The notes: generated by a model from the letters alone, not told the origin. Shown: positions 7,463 through 16,284, counted from the first letter of the stretch. The stretch is DNA of 21,397 nucleotides from an uncultured Anaerostipes sp. (GCA_900756035.1 CAAEIR010000341.1:1-21397), one strand, 5' to 3'. Numbers and translations are program-made.

Positions 7463-8922
7463 AAAAGAAATTATTGAAGAATCAATCCATAAAAACAAAA
7501 ATGACGCTGATATTAATTGTGATTATGACATCGGTGATTCTTCTTTCTGTGCTTATTAATTTCACAATGTTAAAATCTTATTATATTATGAAAGAGAAGA
7601 AAAGTATCAAAGATTCTTATGATAAGATTCAGCAGATTTTTAAAAAGGATACGGTGCGCAAATCCGATATTGATGTGGTGGCAAAGGATTCAGATTACAG
7701 GATATTAATTAATGATCCTACAGGTCAGATTGTGTACAGCTCTGAAGGCGAAAAGAGTATGATGTACCGGAGTCTTTGGAATATTTTGAAAGATAATATT
7801 GATAAGATCAGCGATCAGATTAATATCCGTGGATATGCGGTAATGATTAATACAAATAAGAACATGGGAACCAGTATTAATCTGATGGGGTATTTAGACG
7901 GAGAGTATACGGTCATTATCAGCACTCCGATGGAGAGTATTCAGACCAGCGCAAATCTGTCCGGACAGTTTACGCTGTATGTAGGATTGCTTTTAATTGT
8001 AGGCGGCGCGATTGTAATGTACCTGTATAGCAAACGATTTACCAAACCAATTGAGGAGATGGCACAGGCGGCGAAACAGATGTCAAATCTGGATTTTGAC
8101 GTAAAGGTAAATAGTTTAAGTCAGGATGAACTTGGCAGACTGGGCAACAGTATCAATGATTTATCTTCAAAATTGGAACAGACAATCTCAGAGTTGAAAA
8201 CAGCCAACAATGAATTACAGAAGGATATTGAACAGAAGGTTCAGATTGACGAGATGAGAAAGGAATTTCTTTCTCATGTATCTCATGAGCTTAAAACACC
8301 GATTGCACTGATTCAGGGATATTCGGAAGGATTGAAAGATAATATTTTTGACGATGATGAAAGTAAGGAGTTTTATTGTGATGTCATTGCCGATGAGGCA
8401 AAGAAGATGAACCGGATGGTACAGAAGCTTTTAACCTTAAATCAGATTGAATTCGGCAACAATCAGGTGGAGATGGAACGATTTGATATTACAGAGTTAA
8501 TTCAGAATATGGTAGATTCTAATAAAATCTTACTGGAAAAAGAAGGAGTGGACATTTTTTTTCAGGAACCTGCGGTTCATGTATGGGCTGATGAGTTTAT
8601 GATTGAGGAGGTTGTCAGCAATTATCTGAGCAATGCACGGAATCATGTCAGCGAGAATGGCAGGATTGTGGTAAGCTATTGTCAGCACGGCAATAATCTG
8701 CGGGTCAAGGTCTTTAATACGGGGAAACATATTCCGCAGGAAGATATTGATAAATTGTGGGTGAAATTCTACAAAGTTGACAAAGCCAGAACAAGAGAGT
8801 ATGGTGGAAGCGGAATTGGCTTGTCGATTGTTGAGGCAACGATGAAAGCTCATGGCAGAGATTATGGTGTGGCGAACGTAGAAAATGGTGTGGAATTCTA
8901 TTTTGAGGTGGAGATGGCCTGA
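7459..8922 (+). CDS. Membrane sensor histidine kinase
   Basis: This is a 487-residue HAMP-type sensor kinase. It has TM1 at about 15-37, an extracellular sensor of about 130 residues (38-170) with a PAS/Cache-like pattern (DYRILINDPTGQIVYSS), TM2 at 171-190 and HAMP at about 191-245. A short coiled coil leads to HisKA with phosphoacceptor H276 in FLSHVSHELKTPI. The catalytic domain shows the N box EVVSNYLSNARNHV and G box GGSGIGLS. The start is a TTG overlapping the regulator stop (TTGA), with GAGGT 9 nt upstream; the next Met is residue 15, which would trim the cytoplasmic lead. A 71-nt gap follows without a clear terminator. Confidence 0.93.
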   Translation: MKKKLLKNQSIKTKMTLILIVIMTSVILLSVLINFTMLKSYYIMKEKKSIKDSYDKIQQIFKKDTVRKSDIDVVAKDSDYRILINDPTGQIVYSSEGEKSMMYRSLWNILKDNIDKISDQINIRGYAVMINTNKNMGTSINLMGYLDGEYTVIISTPMESIQTSANLSGQFTLYVGLLLIVGGAIVMYLYSKRFTKPIEEMAQAAKQMSNLDFDVKVNSLSQDELGRLGNSINDLSSKLEQTISELKTANNELQKDIEQKVQIDEMRKEFLSHVSHELKTPIALIQGYSEGLKDNIFDDDESKEFYCDVIADEAKKMNRMVQKLLTLNQIEFGNNQVEMERFDITELIQNMVDSNKILLEKEGVDIFFQEPAVHVWADEFMIEEVVSNYLSNARNHVSENGRIVVSYCQHGNNLRVKVFNTGKHIPQEDIDKLWVKFYKVDKARTREYGGSGIGLSIVEATMKAHGRDYGVANVENGVEFYFEVEMA

Positions 8923-8993
8923 ATTCAGACCGATGTCAGCTGCATAGTAAAGCCGGTTTGAGATAGTATAAAAATGAAAGAGGATGGAAAACA

Positions 8994-9803
8994 ATGATAA
9001 GAGATTATAGTAGTCAGATCAAAAAAGCAGATCTGGTTTTAGTTGGAATCGGGCGGGAACTTTGTGCCAGACGTCTGATAAATTTTCAGAAAGAGATTGA
9101 CAATCAATATTATCAGGAGCTGATTGGAAAGGAAGATAGTGAATCCGCATGGATGCGCACAGTTTATGAGAGAGAATACCTTCTTTCTATGGGGGAAACG
9201 GATCTTTTTAAAGAACTGGAACTGGTATTAGAGGGAAAGGAATATTTTGTTATTACGAGCAATGATGATGGTTTGATGTATCATACAAAATTAAACAAAG
9301 ATCATATTACGGCTCCTTGTGGTAACGGAGATTTCTTTCAGTGCAGTAAACCATGCAGTGATCAGCTTTATCCGGCAAATTTAGGACTGAAAGATTTGAT
9401 TTCTCATTATGAAGCAACGGGACAGATTGAACATTTGGAATGTCCAAAGTGTGGACAGAGACTGGAGTTTAACGTTCGTACAGAGGATAACAAATCTGCG
9501 TACATTGAGGGTGCCTATTTAAATTCTTGGGCAAATTATACAAAATGGCTTCAAAATACTTTAAATAAGGAGCTTTTTATATTAGAATTAGGAGAAGGAT
9601 TCGAACTGCCGAGTCTGTTTCGCTGGCCATTTGAGAAGATGGCATTTTATAATAAGAAGGCTTCCTTTGTAAGAGTTCACAGTTCTCTTTATCAAATCGG
9701 AAAGGAATTGAAAGGAAAAGGAATTGGAATTTCTATGGACAGCCGAGAATTTTTAGGTATAGAGAATGATGAGAGGAGACTGGAAAATGATAGCAATCAT
9801 TGA
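8994..9803 (+). CDS. Divergent SIR2-like (sirtuin fold) protein, SirTM-like
   Basis: This 269-residue protein shows a diverged sirtuin layout. It has a Rossmann start ADLVLVGIGREL in place of GAGxS, VITSNDDGLMYH in place of TQNIDxLH (Asn90 and Asp91 kept), four zinc-type cysteines (C117 and C121 in QCSKPC, C150 and C153 in CPKC), and a late NAD-site block LELGEGFELPSLFRWPFE. Where normal sirtuins have the catalytic His-Gly, this protein reads CGNGDFFQC. As I recall them, bacterial SirTM ADP-ribosyl-type sirtuins have Gln-Gly-Asp there; this one has Asn111-Gly-Asp. Activity may therefore be ADP-ribosyl transfer or none, not deacetylation. AGAGGA lies 9 nt before the ATG. A TATAAA at 8967 is a weak -10 candidate. 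The 3' end overlaps hisH by 17 nt. No macrodomain or GcvH-like partner is in the window. Confidence 0.7.
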   Translation: MIRDYSSQIKKADLVLVGIGRELCARRLINFQKEIDNQYYQELIGKEDSESAWMRTVYEREYLLSMGETDLFKELELVLEGKEYFVITSNDDGLMYHTKLNKDHITAPCGNGDFFQCSKPCSDQLYPANLGLKDLISHYEATGQIEHLECPKCGQRLEFNVRTEDNKSAYIEGAYLNSWANYTKWLQNTLNKELFILELGEGFELPSLFRWPFEKMAFYNKKASFVRVHSSLYQIGKELKGKGIGISMDSREFLGIENDERRLENDSNH

Positions 9804-10392
9804 TTATGATGCCGGTAATATAAAAAGCGTGGAAAAAGCGCTTCATTATCTGGGAGAAGAAGTTGTTGTCACGAGAAATGCGGATGAAATCCTTGGAAGC
9901 GATAAGGTAATTCTTCCGGGAGTGGGGGCTTTTGGAGTTGCCATGGAAAAAATCCACAGTTTTGGACTGGAGGATACGATTCATAAGGTTGTAGAGAAGA
10001 AGATTCCGTTTCTTGGAATCTGTCTGGGACTTCAGCTGATGTTTGAAAGCAGTGATGAGGCACCGGGAGTTTCGGGTCTTGGTCTGCTTCCCGGAAAGAT
10101 TTTGCGAATCCCGAAGAACGGAGATTTAAAAATACCTCATATGGGATGGAATAATTTAAAAGTAAAGGAAGGTTCCAGGCTTTTTCAGGAACTTCCTGAA
10201 AACCCGTATGTCTATTTTGTACATTCTTACTATTTGAAAGCCGAAGATGAAAGTATTGTTGCAGCTACGACAGAATACGGAGTGAATATTGATGCTTCTG
10301 TAGAAAAAGATAATATTTTTGCCTGTCAGTTCCATCCGGAGAAGAGCAGTACAGTAGGATTGCAAATACTTAGAAACTTTATTTCACTATAG
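9787..10392 (+). CDS. hisH: Imidazole glycerol phosphate synthase, glutaminase subunit
   Basis: This 201-residue class I glutamine amidotransferase releases ammonia from glutamine for HisF. The nucleophile is C79 in FLGICLGLQLMF; the other triad residues are H183 and E185 in FHPEKS. The start is the ATG at 9787: AGAGGAG (9772-9778) lies 8 nt before it and the N-terminus MIAIIDYDAGN fits the family. An in-frame ATG at 9766 would add seven residues and lacks a site. The start lies inside the sirtuin-like gene (17-nt overlap), so hisH is probably translated from the same mRNA. hisF follows after 11 nt. No other his genes are near. Confidence 0.96.
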   Translation: MIAIIDYDAGNIKSVEKALHYLGEEVVVTRNADEILGSDKVILPGVGAFGVAMEKIHSFGLEDTIHKVVEKKIPFLGICLGLQLMFESSDEAPGVSGLGLLPGKILRIPKNGDLKIPHMGWNNLKVKEGSRLFQELPENPYVYFVHSYYLKAEDESIVAATTEYGVNIDASVEKDNIFACQFHPEKSSTVGLQILRNFISL

Positions 10393-10403
10393 GAGGAACG
10401 GAC

Positions 10404-11165
10404 ATGCATACAAAGAGAATTATTCCATGCCTGGATGTGAAAGCCGGGCGGGTTGTAAAAGGTGTGAACTTTGTGAACCTGATTGATGCCGGAGATCCGG
10501 TTGCTATTGCAGCAGCCTATGATAAGGCAGGAGCAGATGAATTAGTATTTTTGGATATTACAGCGTCTTCTGATGCAAGAAATATCATGATTGATATGGT
10601 CAGAAGGGTTGCTGAAACTGTCTTTATCCCATTTACTGTGGGAGGAGGCATTCGTACGGTTGAGGACTTTAAAGCAATTTTACGGGAAGGTGCAGATAAG
10701 ATTTCTATTAACTCATCAGCAATTAATACTCCAAATCTTATTAATGATGCGGCGGATAAATTCGGAAGTCAGTGTGTGGTTGTGGCAATCGATGCCAAAG
10801 CAAGAGAAGACGGATCCGGATGGAATGTTTATAAAAATGGCGGACGGATTGATGTTGGTTTGGATGCAGTAGAGTGGGCAATGGAAGCAGAACGACGGGG
10901 CGCCGGTGAGATTCTGTTGACCAGTATGGATTGTGATGGAACCAAGGCAGGATATGACAATAAATTAACGAGAATGATTGCTGAGAATGTTGATATCCCG
11001 GTAATTGCATCAGGGGGAGCCGGTGCCAAAGAACATTTTTATGATACATTGACCGAAGGAAAAGCAGATGCGGCTTTGGCAGCATCCTTATTTCATTTTA
11101 ATGAATTAAAAATTTGTGATTTAAAAGATTATTTACACGAAAGAGGAATCAGTGTAAGAAGATAG
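10404..11165 (+). CDS. hisF: Imidazole glycerol phosphate synthase, cyclase subunit
   Basis: This 253-residue (beta/alpha)8 barrel uses HisH-derived ammonia to form imidazole glycerol phosphate and AICAR, linking histidine and purine synthesis. The catalytic aspartates are D11 in IPCLDVKAGRVVKG and D130 in VVAIDAK; phosphate-binding loops include TVGGGIRT and ASGGAG. AGGAGG lies 7 nt before the ATG. The two subunits form the ammonia-channelling complex in the cytoplasm. Length is standard. The 77 nt after it hold only a short weak hairpin (GACC/GGTC), so read-through to the next gene is likely. Confidence 0.97.
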   Translation: MHTKRIIPCLDVKAGRVVKGVNFVNLIDAGDPVAIAAAYDKAGADELVFLDITASSDARNIMIDMVRRVAETVFIPFTVGGGIRTVEDFKAILREGADKISINSSAINTPNLINDAADKFGSQCVVVAIDAKAREDGSGWNVYKNGGRIDVGLDAVEWAMEAERRGAGEILLTSMDCDGTKAGYDNKLTRMIAENVDIPVIASGGAGAKEHFYDTLTEGKADAALAASLFHFNELKICDLKDYLHERGISVRR

Positions 11166-11242
11166 AAGTATCTCAGGGAACATTGATTCGGATTTTACAT
11201 TAGGACCCGCGTCAGCAGGTCTTAAATATGGAGGAAAATCAA

Positions 11243-11656
11243 ATGAGTGAAAAGGCAAAGAAGGCAGCACAAAATCATCAAAAGGGCTATAATTGTGCTC
11301 AGGCAGTTGCCTGTGCATTTTGCAAGGAAGCAGGCGTGGATGAGGAGATCATGTTTAAACTTACCGAAGGACATGGACTTGGAATGGGCGGTATGGAAGG
11401 AACCTGTGGTGCTGTGACCGGTGCAGTCGCTGTTTTGGGTGCTAAAAACAGCAGCGGAAACTTAAGTCAGCCTAATTCAAAGGCAGCTACTTATAAACAG
11501 TCAAGAGAATTAGTGCGAAGATTTAAGGAGAAGAATCACGCGACAGTATGTAAAGAATTAAAAGGAGTTGAGACCGGAACAGTGCTGAGAGCCTGCTCGG
11601 ATTGTGTGAAAGATGCGGCGGAGATTTTGGAAGATCTCATAAAGGAAGTGAAATAA
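11243..11656 (+). CDS. C_GCAxxG_C_C family redox-type protein
   Basis: This 137-residue protein belongs to the C_GCAxxG_C_C family (putative redox-active protein). It has seven cysteines: C18, C24 and C27 near the N-terminus (YNCAQAVACAFC), C55 in the signature GMEGTCGAVTGA, C103, and C118/C121 in ACSDC. The family is widespread in anaerobes, and its biochemical role has not been settled to my knowledge. The ATG at 11243 is preferred because GGAGG (11230-11234) is 8 nt upstream and overlaps the in-frame ATG at 11228. No signal peptide is present, so it is cytoplasmic. It may be co-transcribed with hisF, but no functional link is apparent. Confidence 0.88.
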   Translation: MSEKAKKAAQNHQKGYNCAQAVACAFCKEAGVDEEIMFKLTEGHGLGMGGMEGTCGAVTGAVAVLGAKNSSGNLSQPNSKAATYKQSRELVRRFKEKNHATVCKELKGVETGTVLRACSDCVKDAAEILEDLIKEVK

Positions 11657-11689
11657 AAATAAAGGGTTATGCACCAACTTTAGGATTTA

Positions 11690-11761
11690 AGAAATAGCAA
11701 GAACCTGCAGAATATTATCGGTGTCGAAAGGCATGTATTTCTGCAGGTTCTTGCTATTTCT
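11690..11761. repeat. Perfect 23-bp inverted repeat (72-nt stem-loop)
   Basis: Bases 11690-11712 are the exact reverse complement of 11739-11761, with a 26-nt loop. It lies between two convergent genes. The stem is much longer than needed for termination and has no U-run on either side (CTTTATAATC on plus, TTAAATCC on minus). It could be a bidirectional terminator, a mobile palindromic repeat or a small structured RNA. I cannot tell copy number from this window. Confidence 0.8.
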
Positions 11762-11772
11762 CTTTATAATCA

Positions 11773-11804
11773 GTTGAAATCAGCTAATGCCGATTTCAAC
11801 TTTT
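11773..11804 (+). terminator. Terminator-like hairpin for the C_GCAxxG_C_C gene
   Basis: GTTGAAATC (11773-11781) pairs perfectly with GATTTCAAC (11792-11800) across a 10-nt loop, followed by TTTT and, 7 nt later, a further T-run. On the minus strand it is not followed by a U-tract, so it fits termination of plus-strand transcripts best. Confidence 0.65.
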
Positions 11805-11830
11805 GGGAATATTTTTTAATTTGACGATGA

Positions 11831-14800
11831 TTAATCCTGTGTCAGATTCTTCTCCGCAGCAGAAAGCATCAGTTTGATTCGGTTGATCTGGTTAACTTCG
11901 CTGGCTCCCGGATCATAGTCGATTGCCACAATGTTAGCTTCCGGGAAGGATTGACGGAGTTCTTTGATGACTCCTTTTCCTACGACATGATTCGGAAGGC
12001 AGGCAAACGGCTGAGTACAAACAATATTTGGTGCTCCGCTGTGAATTAATTCAATCATCTCTCCAGTCAGAAACCATCCTTCACCTGTTTGATTTCCGAT
12101 GGATACAAATGGTTTAGCATAAGCAGCCAGGTCTTTGATGTATGCAGGCGGTTCAAAACGATGACTCTTGGCAAGTTCTTTTCGGAGTGTCTGACGATAT
12201 CGTTCTACAATCCAGATTGCGGAATTGCTGATAATCGCAGATTTCTTTGATTTACCAAGGTAACGATATTTAAAATTGCTGTTGTAGAAGCTGTACATAA
12301 AGAAGTCTAATAAGTCAGGTACTACGGCTTCTGCTCCTTCGCGTTCCAGGAGTTCTACCAGATGGTTGTTGGCATCCGGCAGGAATTTAACAAGGATCTC
12401 ACCAACGATTCCGACACGAGGCTTTTTGATGTTCTTTAACGGAATTCGATCAAAGTCCCGAATGATTCCGCGGATATTCTTTTGGAAGGTGCCAAATCCG
12501 CCCTTGGCAACATCGCGTTTGCATTTGGCAGCCCATCGGCGGTGCAGTTTATTGACAGAGCCCGGTTTTGCTTCGTAAGGTCTGGTACGATAAACAACTC
12601 TCATAAAGACATCTCCATAAACCACAGCCTGAACAGCCCGGTTTAACAGTCCCGGGGTAAAGGAGAAACCACTGTTTTTCTCGATTCCCTGTGCACTCAG
12701 TCCGACGACAGGAATATGACCGTATCCGGCTTTTTCCAATGCGCGGCGGATAAAACTGATATAGTTTGTAGCACGACATCCTCCACCGGTCTGGGAAATA
12801 ACTAAAGCAATTTTGTCTGTATCATATTTTCCGGACAACAATGCATTCATCAGCTGACCAATAACAATCAGGGATGGATAACAGGCATCATTGTTTACAT
12901 ATTTTAATCCAATGTTAACATCATCCATTCCACCTTGCTCAAGAACCTTAACATTATAACCACAGGCCCTTAAGGCAGGTTCCAGAAATTCAAAATGAAT
13001 TGGTGACATCTGCGGTACAAGAAGTGTGTAATCTTTTCTCATTTCTTTGGTAAATTCTACACGTTTGATAGCGGCAGACACAGGCTTTGGATCAATTCGG
13101 TGTTTTTTCCGGACACGGACGGCGCTGATTAAGGAGCGTATTCTGATTCTTGCAGCACCGAGGTTGTTAACTTCATCAATTTTTAAAACTGTGTAGATAC
13201 GTCCTGATTTTGTAAGAATATCTTTGACAGTATCTGTGGTAACGGCATCCAGACCGCATCCAAAGGAATTGAGCTGAATGACTTCCAACTGTTTGTTTGA
13301 TTTTGCATAATTGGCAGCAGCATATAGTCTGGAATGATACATCCACTGGTCTTGTACATTTAACGGACGTTCCACCTTCGATAAATGAGAGATAGAATCC
13401 TCTGTAAGGACTGCAATTCCATAGGAGTTAATCAATTCCGGAATACCGTGATTGATTTCCGGATCAATATGATAAGGACGTCCGCAGAGAACAATTCCGG
13501 TTTTTCCGGTTTCTGCAAGATAAGCAAGAACTTCTTCTCCTTTGTTTTGAACATCCTTGCGGACCTGATCTAACTCTTCGTATGCCAAAGTTACCGCACG
13601 GTCAACTTCCTCGGAAGTTAAAGAATACATTTCTGCCAACTCTTCAAACAATCGTGATTTTAAAGCATTTTCATTATCCAATGCGAGAAATGGATTCATA
13701 AAATTAATATGCTCTGTGGCAAGTTCTTCCATATTATTTTTGATATTTTCCGCATAAGAAGTTACAATCGGACAGTTGTAGTGATTATTCGCATCTGCGG
13801 TCTCATTGCGCTCATAAGGAATACAAGGGTAGAAAATATCTTTGATTCCCTGTTTGATCAGCCACATCACATGTCCGTGGGCAAGTTTTGCCGGGTAGCA
13901 CTCGGATTCACTTGGAATGGATTCGATTCCAAGTTCATAAATCTTACGGGAAGATTCTGGTGACACAACAACCTTGAATCCCAATTCAGTGAAAAATGTA
14001 TACCAGAACGGATAATTTTCATAAATATTTAAAACTCGCGGAATACCGATGGTGCCACGGGAAGCATCCTCATCGGATAGTGGTTCATAATCAAACGTGC
14101 GGTGAAGTTTATAGTCATATAAGTTTGGAATCTGTTCCTTGTTTGTTTCTTTGCCTACACCTTTTTCACAACGGTTTCCGGTAATATAGCGGCGCCCGTT
14201 GGAAAACTTGTTAATCGTTAAGAGACAATGGTTTGTACAGCCTTTGCATCGAGTCATAGAAGTATCGACACTCATGGCAAAAATTTCTTCCAATGGAAGC
14301 ATAGAAGTTTTGGTTCCTTTTTCATAACGTTCTCTGGCAATCAGCGCAGAACCGAATGCTCCCATAATACCGGCGATATCCGGTCGTACTGCGTGACATC
14401 CGGAAATGCGTTCAAAACTTCTTAAAACAGCATCATTGTAGAACGTACCACCCTGTACAACAATATGTTTTCCAAGGTCAGATGCATCAGTAAGTTTAAT
14501 TACTTTATACAAGGCGTTTTTGATAACGGAATAAGCCAGTCCGGCAGAAATATCACCAACACTTGCGCCTTCTTTCTGTGCCTGTTTTACTTTAGAGTTC
14601 ATAAATACAGTACAACGGGATCCCAGATCAATTGGATTTTTGGCAGTCAGTGCTACTTTAGCAAATCCTTCCACAGAGTGGTTTAAAGATTTGGCAAAAG
14701 TTTCAATAAAGGAACCACAGCCAGAAGAGCATGCCTCATTTAACTGAACATCATCAACGACACCGTTTTTAATGCGGATGCATTTCATATCCTGTCCGCC

Positions 14801-16051
14801 AATGTCCAGGATACAGTCGACTTTTGAATCAAAAAATGCTGCTGCATAGTAGTGGGCGATGGTTTCTACTTCCCCAAAATCAAGATTCAGTGCGGCTTTG
14901 ATCAAATGTTCTCCGTATCCGGTAGAGCAGGAGGATACAATATGAGCAGTATCCGGCATTTGCTGATCAATTTCGTGGAGAGCTTCTACTACTGCGTGAA
15001 GAGGGCTTCCATTGTTGTTATTGTAGTAACTGTACAGCAGTTCGCCATCTTCTCCCGCCAAAGCAACTTTTGTTGTAGTTGATCCGGCATCAATTCCAAG
15101 GTAACAATTTCCGCTGTAGGAAGCCAGATCTCCGCGTTTTACAACATGGCGGTTATGTTCTTTTGCAAAATTATTATATTCTTGTTCGCTGGCAAACAGA
15201 GGCTCCAGGCGATCAACTTCCTGCTGAAGTTCAATTTTCTTTTCAAACTGTTTTAAGAGATGTTCAAAATCTGTTGTCACATCCTCTTTCGCATTCAGAG
15301 CGGCACCAACTGCTGCAAATAAATGAGAATGGGTAGGCGCAATGATTTCATCATCTTTCAGTTCGAGAGTGCGGATAAATGCATTCTTAAGTTCCGTAAG
15401 GAAGTGGAGAGGTCCGCCCAGAAATGCAACATTTCCACGAATCGGCTTTCCACAGGCAAGACCACTGATGGTCTGGTTTACAACTGCCTGGAAAATGGAT
15501 GCGGCAAGATTTGGTTTGGTTGCGCCCTCATTAATTAATGGCTGAATATCTGTTTTGGCAAACACACCACATCGGGCTGCAATGGGATAGATCGTATCAT
15601 AGTCTTTTGCGTATTCATTTAATCCTGCGGCATCAGTCTGGAGCAGAGAAGCCATCTGGTCAATAAATGATCCGGTTCCGCCGGCACATACACCATTCAT
15701 TCTCTGATCAATACCATGGGTAAAATAAATAATTTTCGCATCTTCGCCGCCAAGTTCGATGGCAACATCTGTATGGGGGGCATAGTCCTGTAGTGCGGTG
15801 GACACGCATACAACCTCTTGACAGAACGGAATATCTAAATAAGAAGAAATAGAAAGACCGCCTGAACCGGTAACAGTTGGGGCAAATATTGTCTCTCCGA
15901 TCTGATCTTTAGCTTTCTTTAATAAGGAAGCTAAAGTTTCCTGAATTTTTGCAAAATGTCTTTGATAGTCGGAGAAAAGTATATTATGTTGTTCATCGAT
16001 GACAGCGACTTTGACTGTCGTTGACCCGATATCAATTCCTAATCGTTTCAT
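11831..16051 (-). CDS. Giant 2-hydroxyacyl-CoA dehydratase activase fusion (two activator domains, DUF2229, dehydratase-like domain)
   Basis: This protein of 1406 residues resembles the HgdC/BadF/BcrA activators, ASKHA ATPases that push a low-potential electron into 2-hydroxyacyl-CoA dehydratases. There are two activator domains. Domain one (1-270) has GIDIGSTTVK and cluster-type cysteines C122 (VCAGGTGSF) and C160. Domain two (315-580) has GIDAGSTTTK and C440 and C479. Next is a cysteine motif RCKGCTNHC (about 600), then DUF2229 (about 650-880). The C-terminus (about 1010-1400) resembles a dehydratase subunit, with CTQPFACLPNHVVGKG. GCAGGT lies 10 nt before the ATG. It has its own promoter and no dehydratase subunits beside it. 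Family members are common in clostridia; the substrate is unknown. Confidence 0.9.
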   Translation of the reverse strand: MKRLGIDIGSTTVKVAVIDEQHNILFSDYQRHFAKIQETLASLLKKAKDQIGETIFAPTVTGSGGLSISSYLDIPFCQEVVCVSTALQDYAPHTDVAIELGGEDAKIIYFTHGIDQRMNGVCAGGTGSFIDQMASLLQTDAAGLNEYAKDYDTIYPIAARCGVFAKTDIQPLINEGATKPNLAASIFQAVVNQTISGLACGKPIRGNVAFLGGPLHFLTELKNAFIRTLELKDDEIIAPTHSHLFAAVGAALNAKEDVTTDFEHLLKQFEKKIELQQEVDRLEPLFASEQEYNNFAKEHNRHVVKRGDLASYSGNCYLGIDAGSTTTKVALAGEDGELLYSYYNNNNGSPLHAVVEALHEIDQQMPDTAHIVSSCSTGYGEHLIKAALNLDFGEVETIAHYYAAAFFDSKVDCILDIGGQDMKCIRIKNGVVDDVQLNEACSSGCGSFIETFAKSLNHSVEGFAKVALTAKNPIDLGSRCTVFMNSKVKQAQKEGASVGDISAGLAYSVIKNALYKVIKLTDASDLGKHIVVQGGTFYNDAVLRSFERISGCHAVRPDIAGIMGAFGSALIARERYEKGTKTSMLPLEEIFAMSVDTSMTRCKGCTNHCLLTINKFSNGRRYITGNRCEKGVGKETNKEQIPNLYDYKLHRTFDYEPLSDEDASRGTIGIPRVLNIYENYPFWYTFFTELGFKVVVSPESSRKIYELGIESIPSESECYPAKLAHGHVMWLIKQGIKDIFYPCIPYERNETADANNHYNCPIVTSYAENIKNNMEELATEHINFMNPFLALDNENALKSRLFEELAEMYSLTSEEVDRAVTLAYEELDQVRKDVQNKGEEVLAYLAETGKTGIVLCGRPYHIDPEINHGIPELINSYGIAVLTEDSISHLSKVERPLNVQDQWMYHSRLYAAANYAKSNKQLEVIQLNSFGCGLDAVTTDTVKDILTKSGRIYTVLKIDEVNNLGAARIRIRSLISAVRVRKKHRIDPKPVSAAIKRVEFTKEMRKDYTLLVPQMSPIHFEFLEPALRACGYNVKVLEQGGMDDVNIGLKYVNNDACYPSLIVIGQLMNALLSGKYDTDKIALVISQTGGGCRATNYISFIRRALEKAGYGHIPVVGLSAQGIEKNSGFSFTPGLLNRAVQAVVYGDVFMRVVYRTRPYEAKPGSVNKLHRRWAAKCKRDVAKGGFGTFQKNIRGIIRDFDRIPLKNIKKPRVGIVGEILVKFLPDANNHLVELLEREGAEAVVPDLLDFFMYSFYNSNFKYRYLGKSKKSAIISNSAIWIVERYRQTLRKELAKSHRFEPPAYIKDLAAYAKPFVSIGNQTGEGWFLTGEMIELIHSGAPNIVCTQPFACLPNHVVGKGVIKELRQSFPEANIVAIDYDPGASEVNQINRIKLMLSAAEKNLTQD

Positions 16052-16136
16052 CTTCTCGTATACCTGCTTTCTTTTACGGTTACAAATAAGTATCTATATG
16101 TAATCCTGTTTGATAAAATACCATAACATTATATCT

Positions 16137-16165
16137 ATTATAAACATTCTGAAAATAAATGCAAA
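16137..16165 (-). promoter_or_regulatory. Sigma-A promoter of the activase fusion gene
   Basis: On the minus strand, -35 TTTGCA (16165-16160), a 17-nt spacer and a perfect -10 TATAAT (16142-16137) lie about 86 bp before the ATG. A second TATAAT at 16133-16128 follows but has a poor -35. An 8-bp AT-rich palindrome (AAATGAAA/TTTCATTT, 16163-16181) overlaps the -35 and could bind a regulator. Confidence 0.6.
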
Positions 16166-16252
16166 TGAAATCTTTTCATTTTAGCGAAAAATCTCTTTGG
16201 AATAAAATCAGGGAAAAAGGAAATAATAATGGAAACATTTTAATCTGCGAGG

Positions 16253-16261
16253 CATAGTCTA
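16253..16261 (+). promoter_or_regulatory. Possible sigma-K-like -10 element before the LysM gene
   Basis: CATAGTCTA fits the CATAnnnTA core of sigma-K -10 elements, 23 bp before the LysM start. The only AC-type -35 candidate (AACA, 16234-16237) is about 14 nt away rather than the usual 16-17. No sigma-A promoter is evident here. This is weak evidence. Confidence 0.25.
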
Positions 16262-16284
16262 ATAAAAAAGCAGAGGAATTGACG

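Noticed and set aside
11195..11222. Hairpin between hisF and the C_GCAxxG_C_C gene as a terminator
   Set aside because: Only about 4 bp (GACC/GGTC) and no T-run; it is unlikely to terminate.
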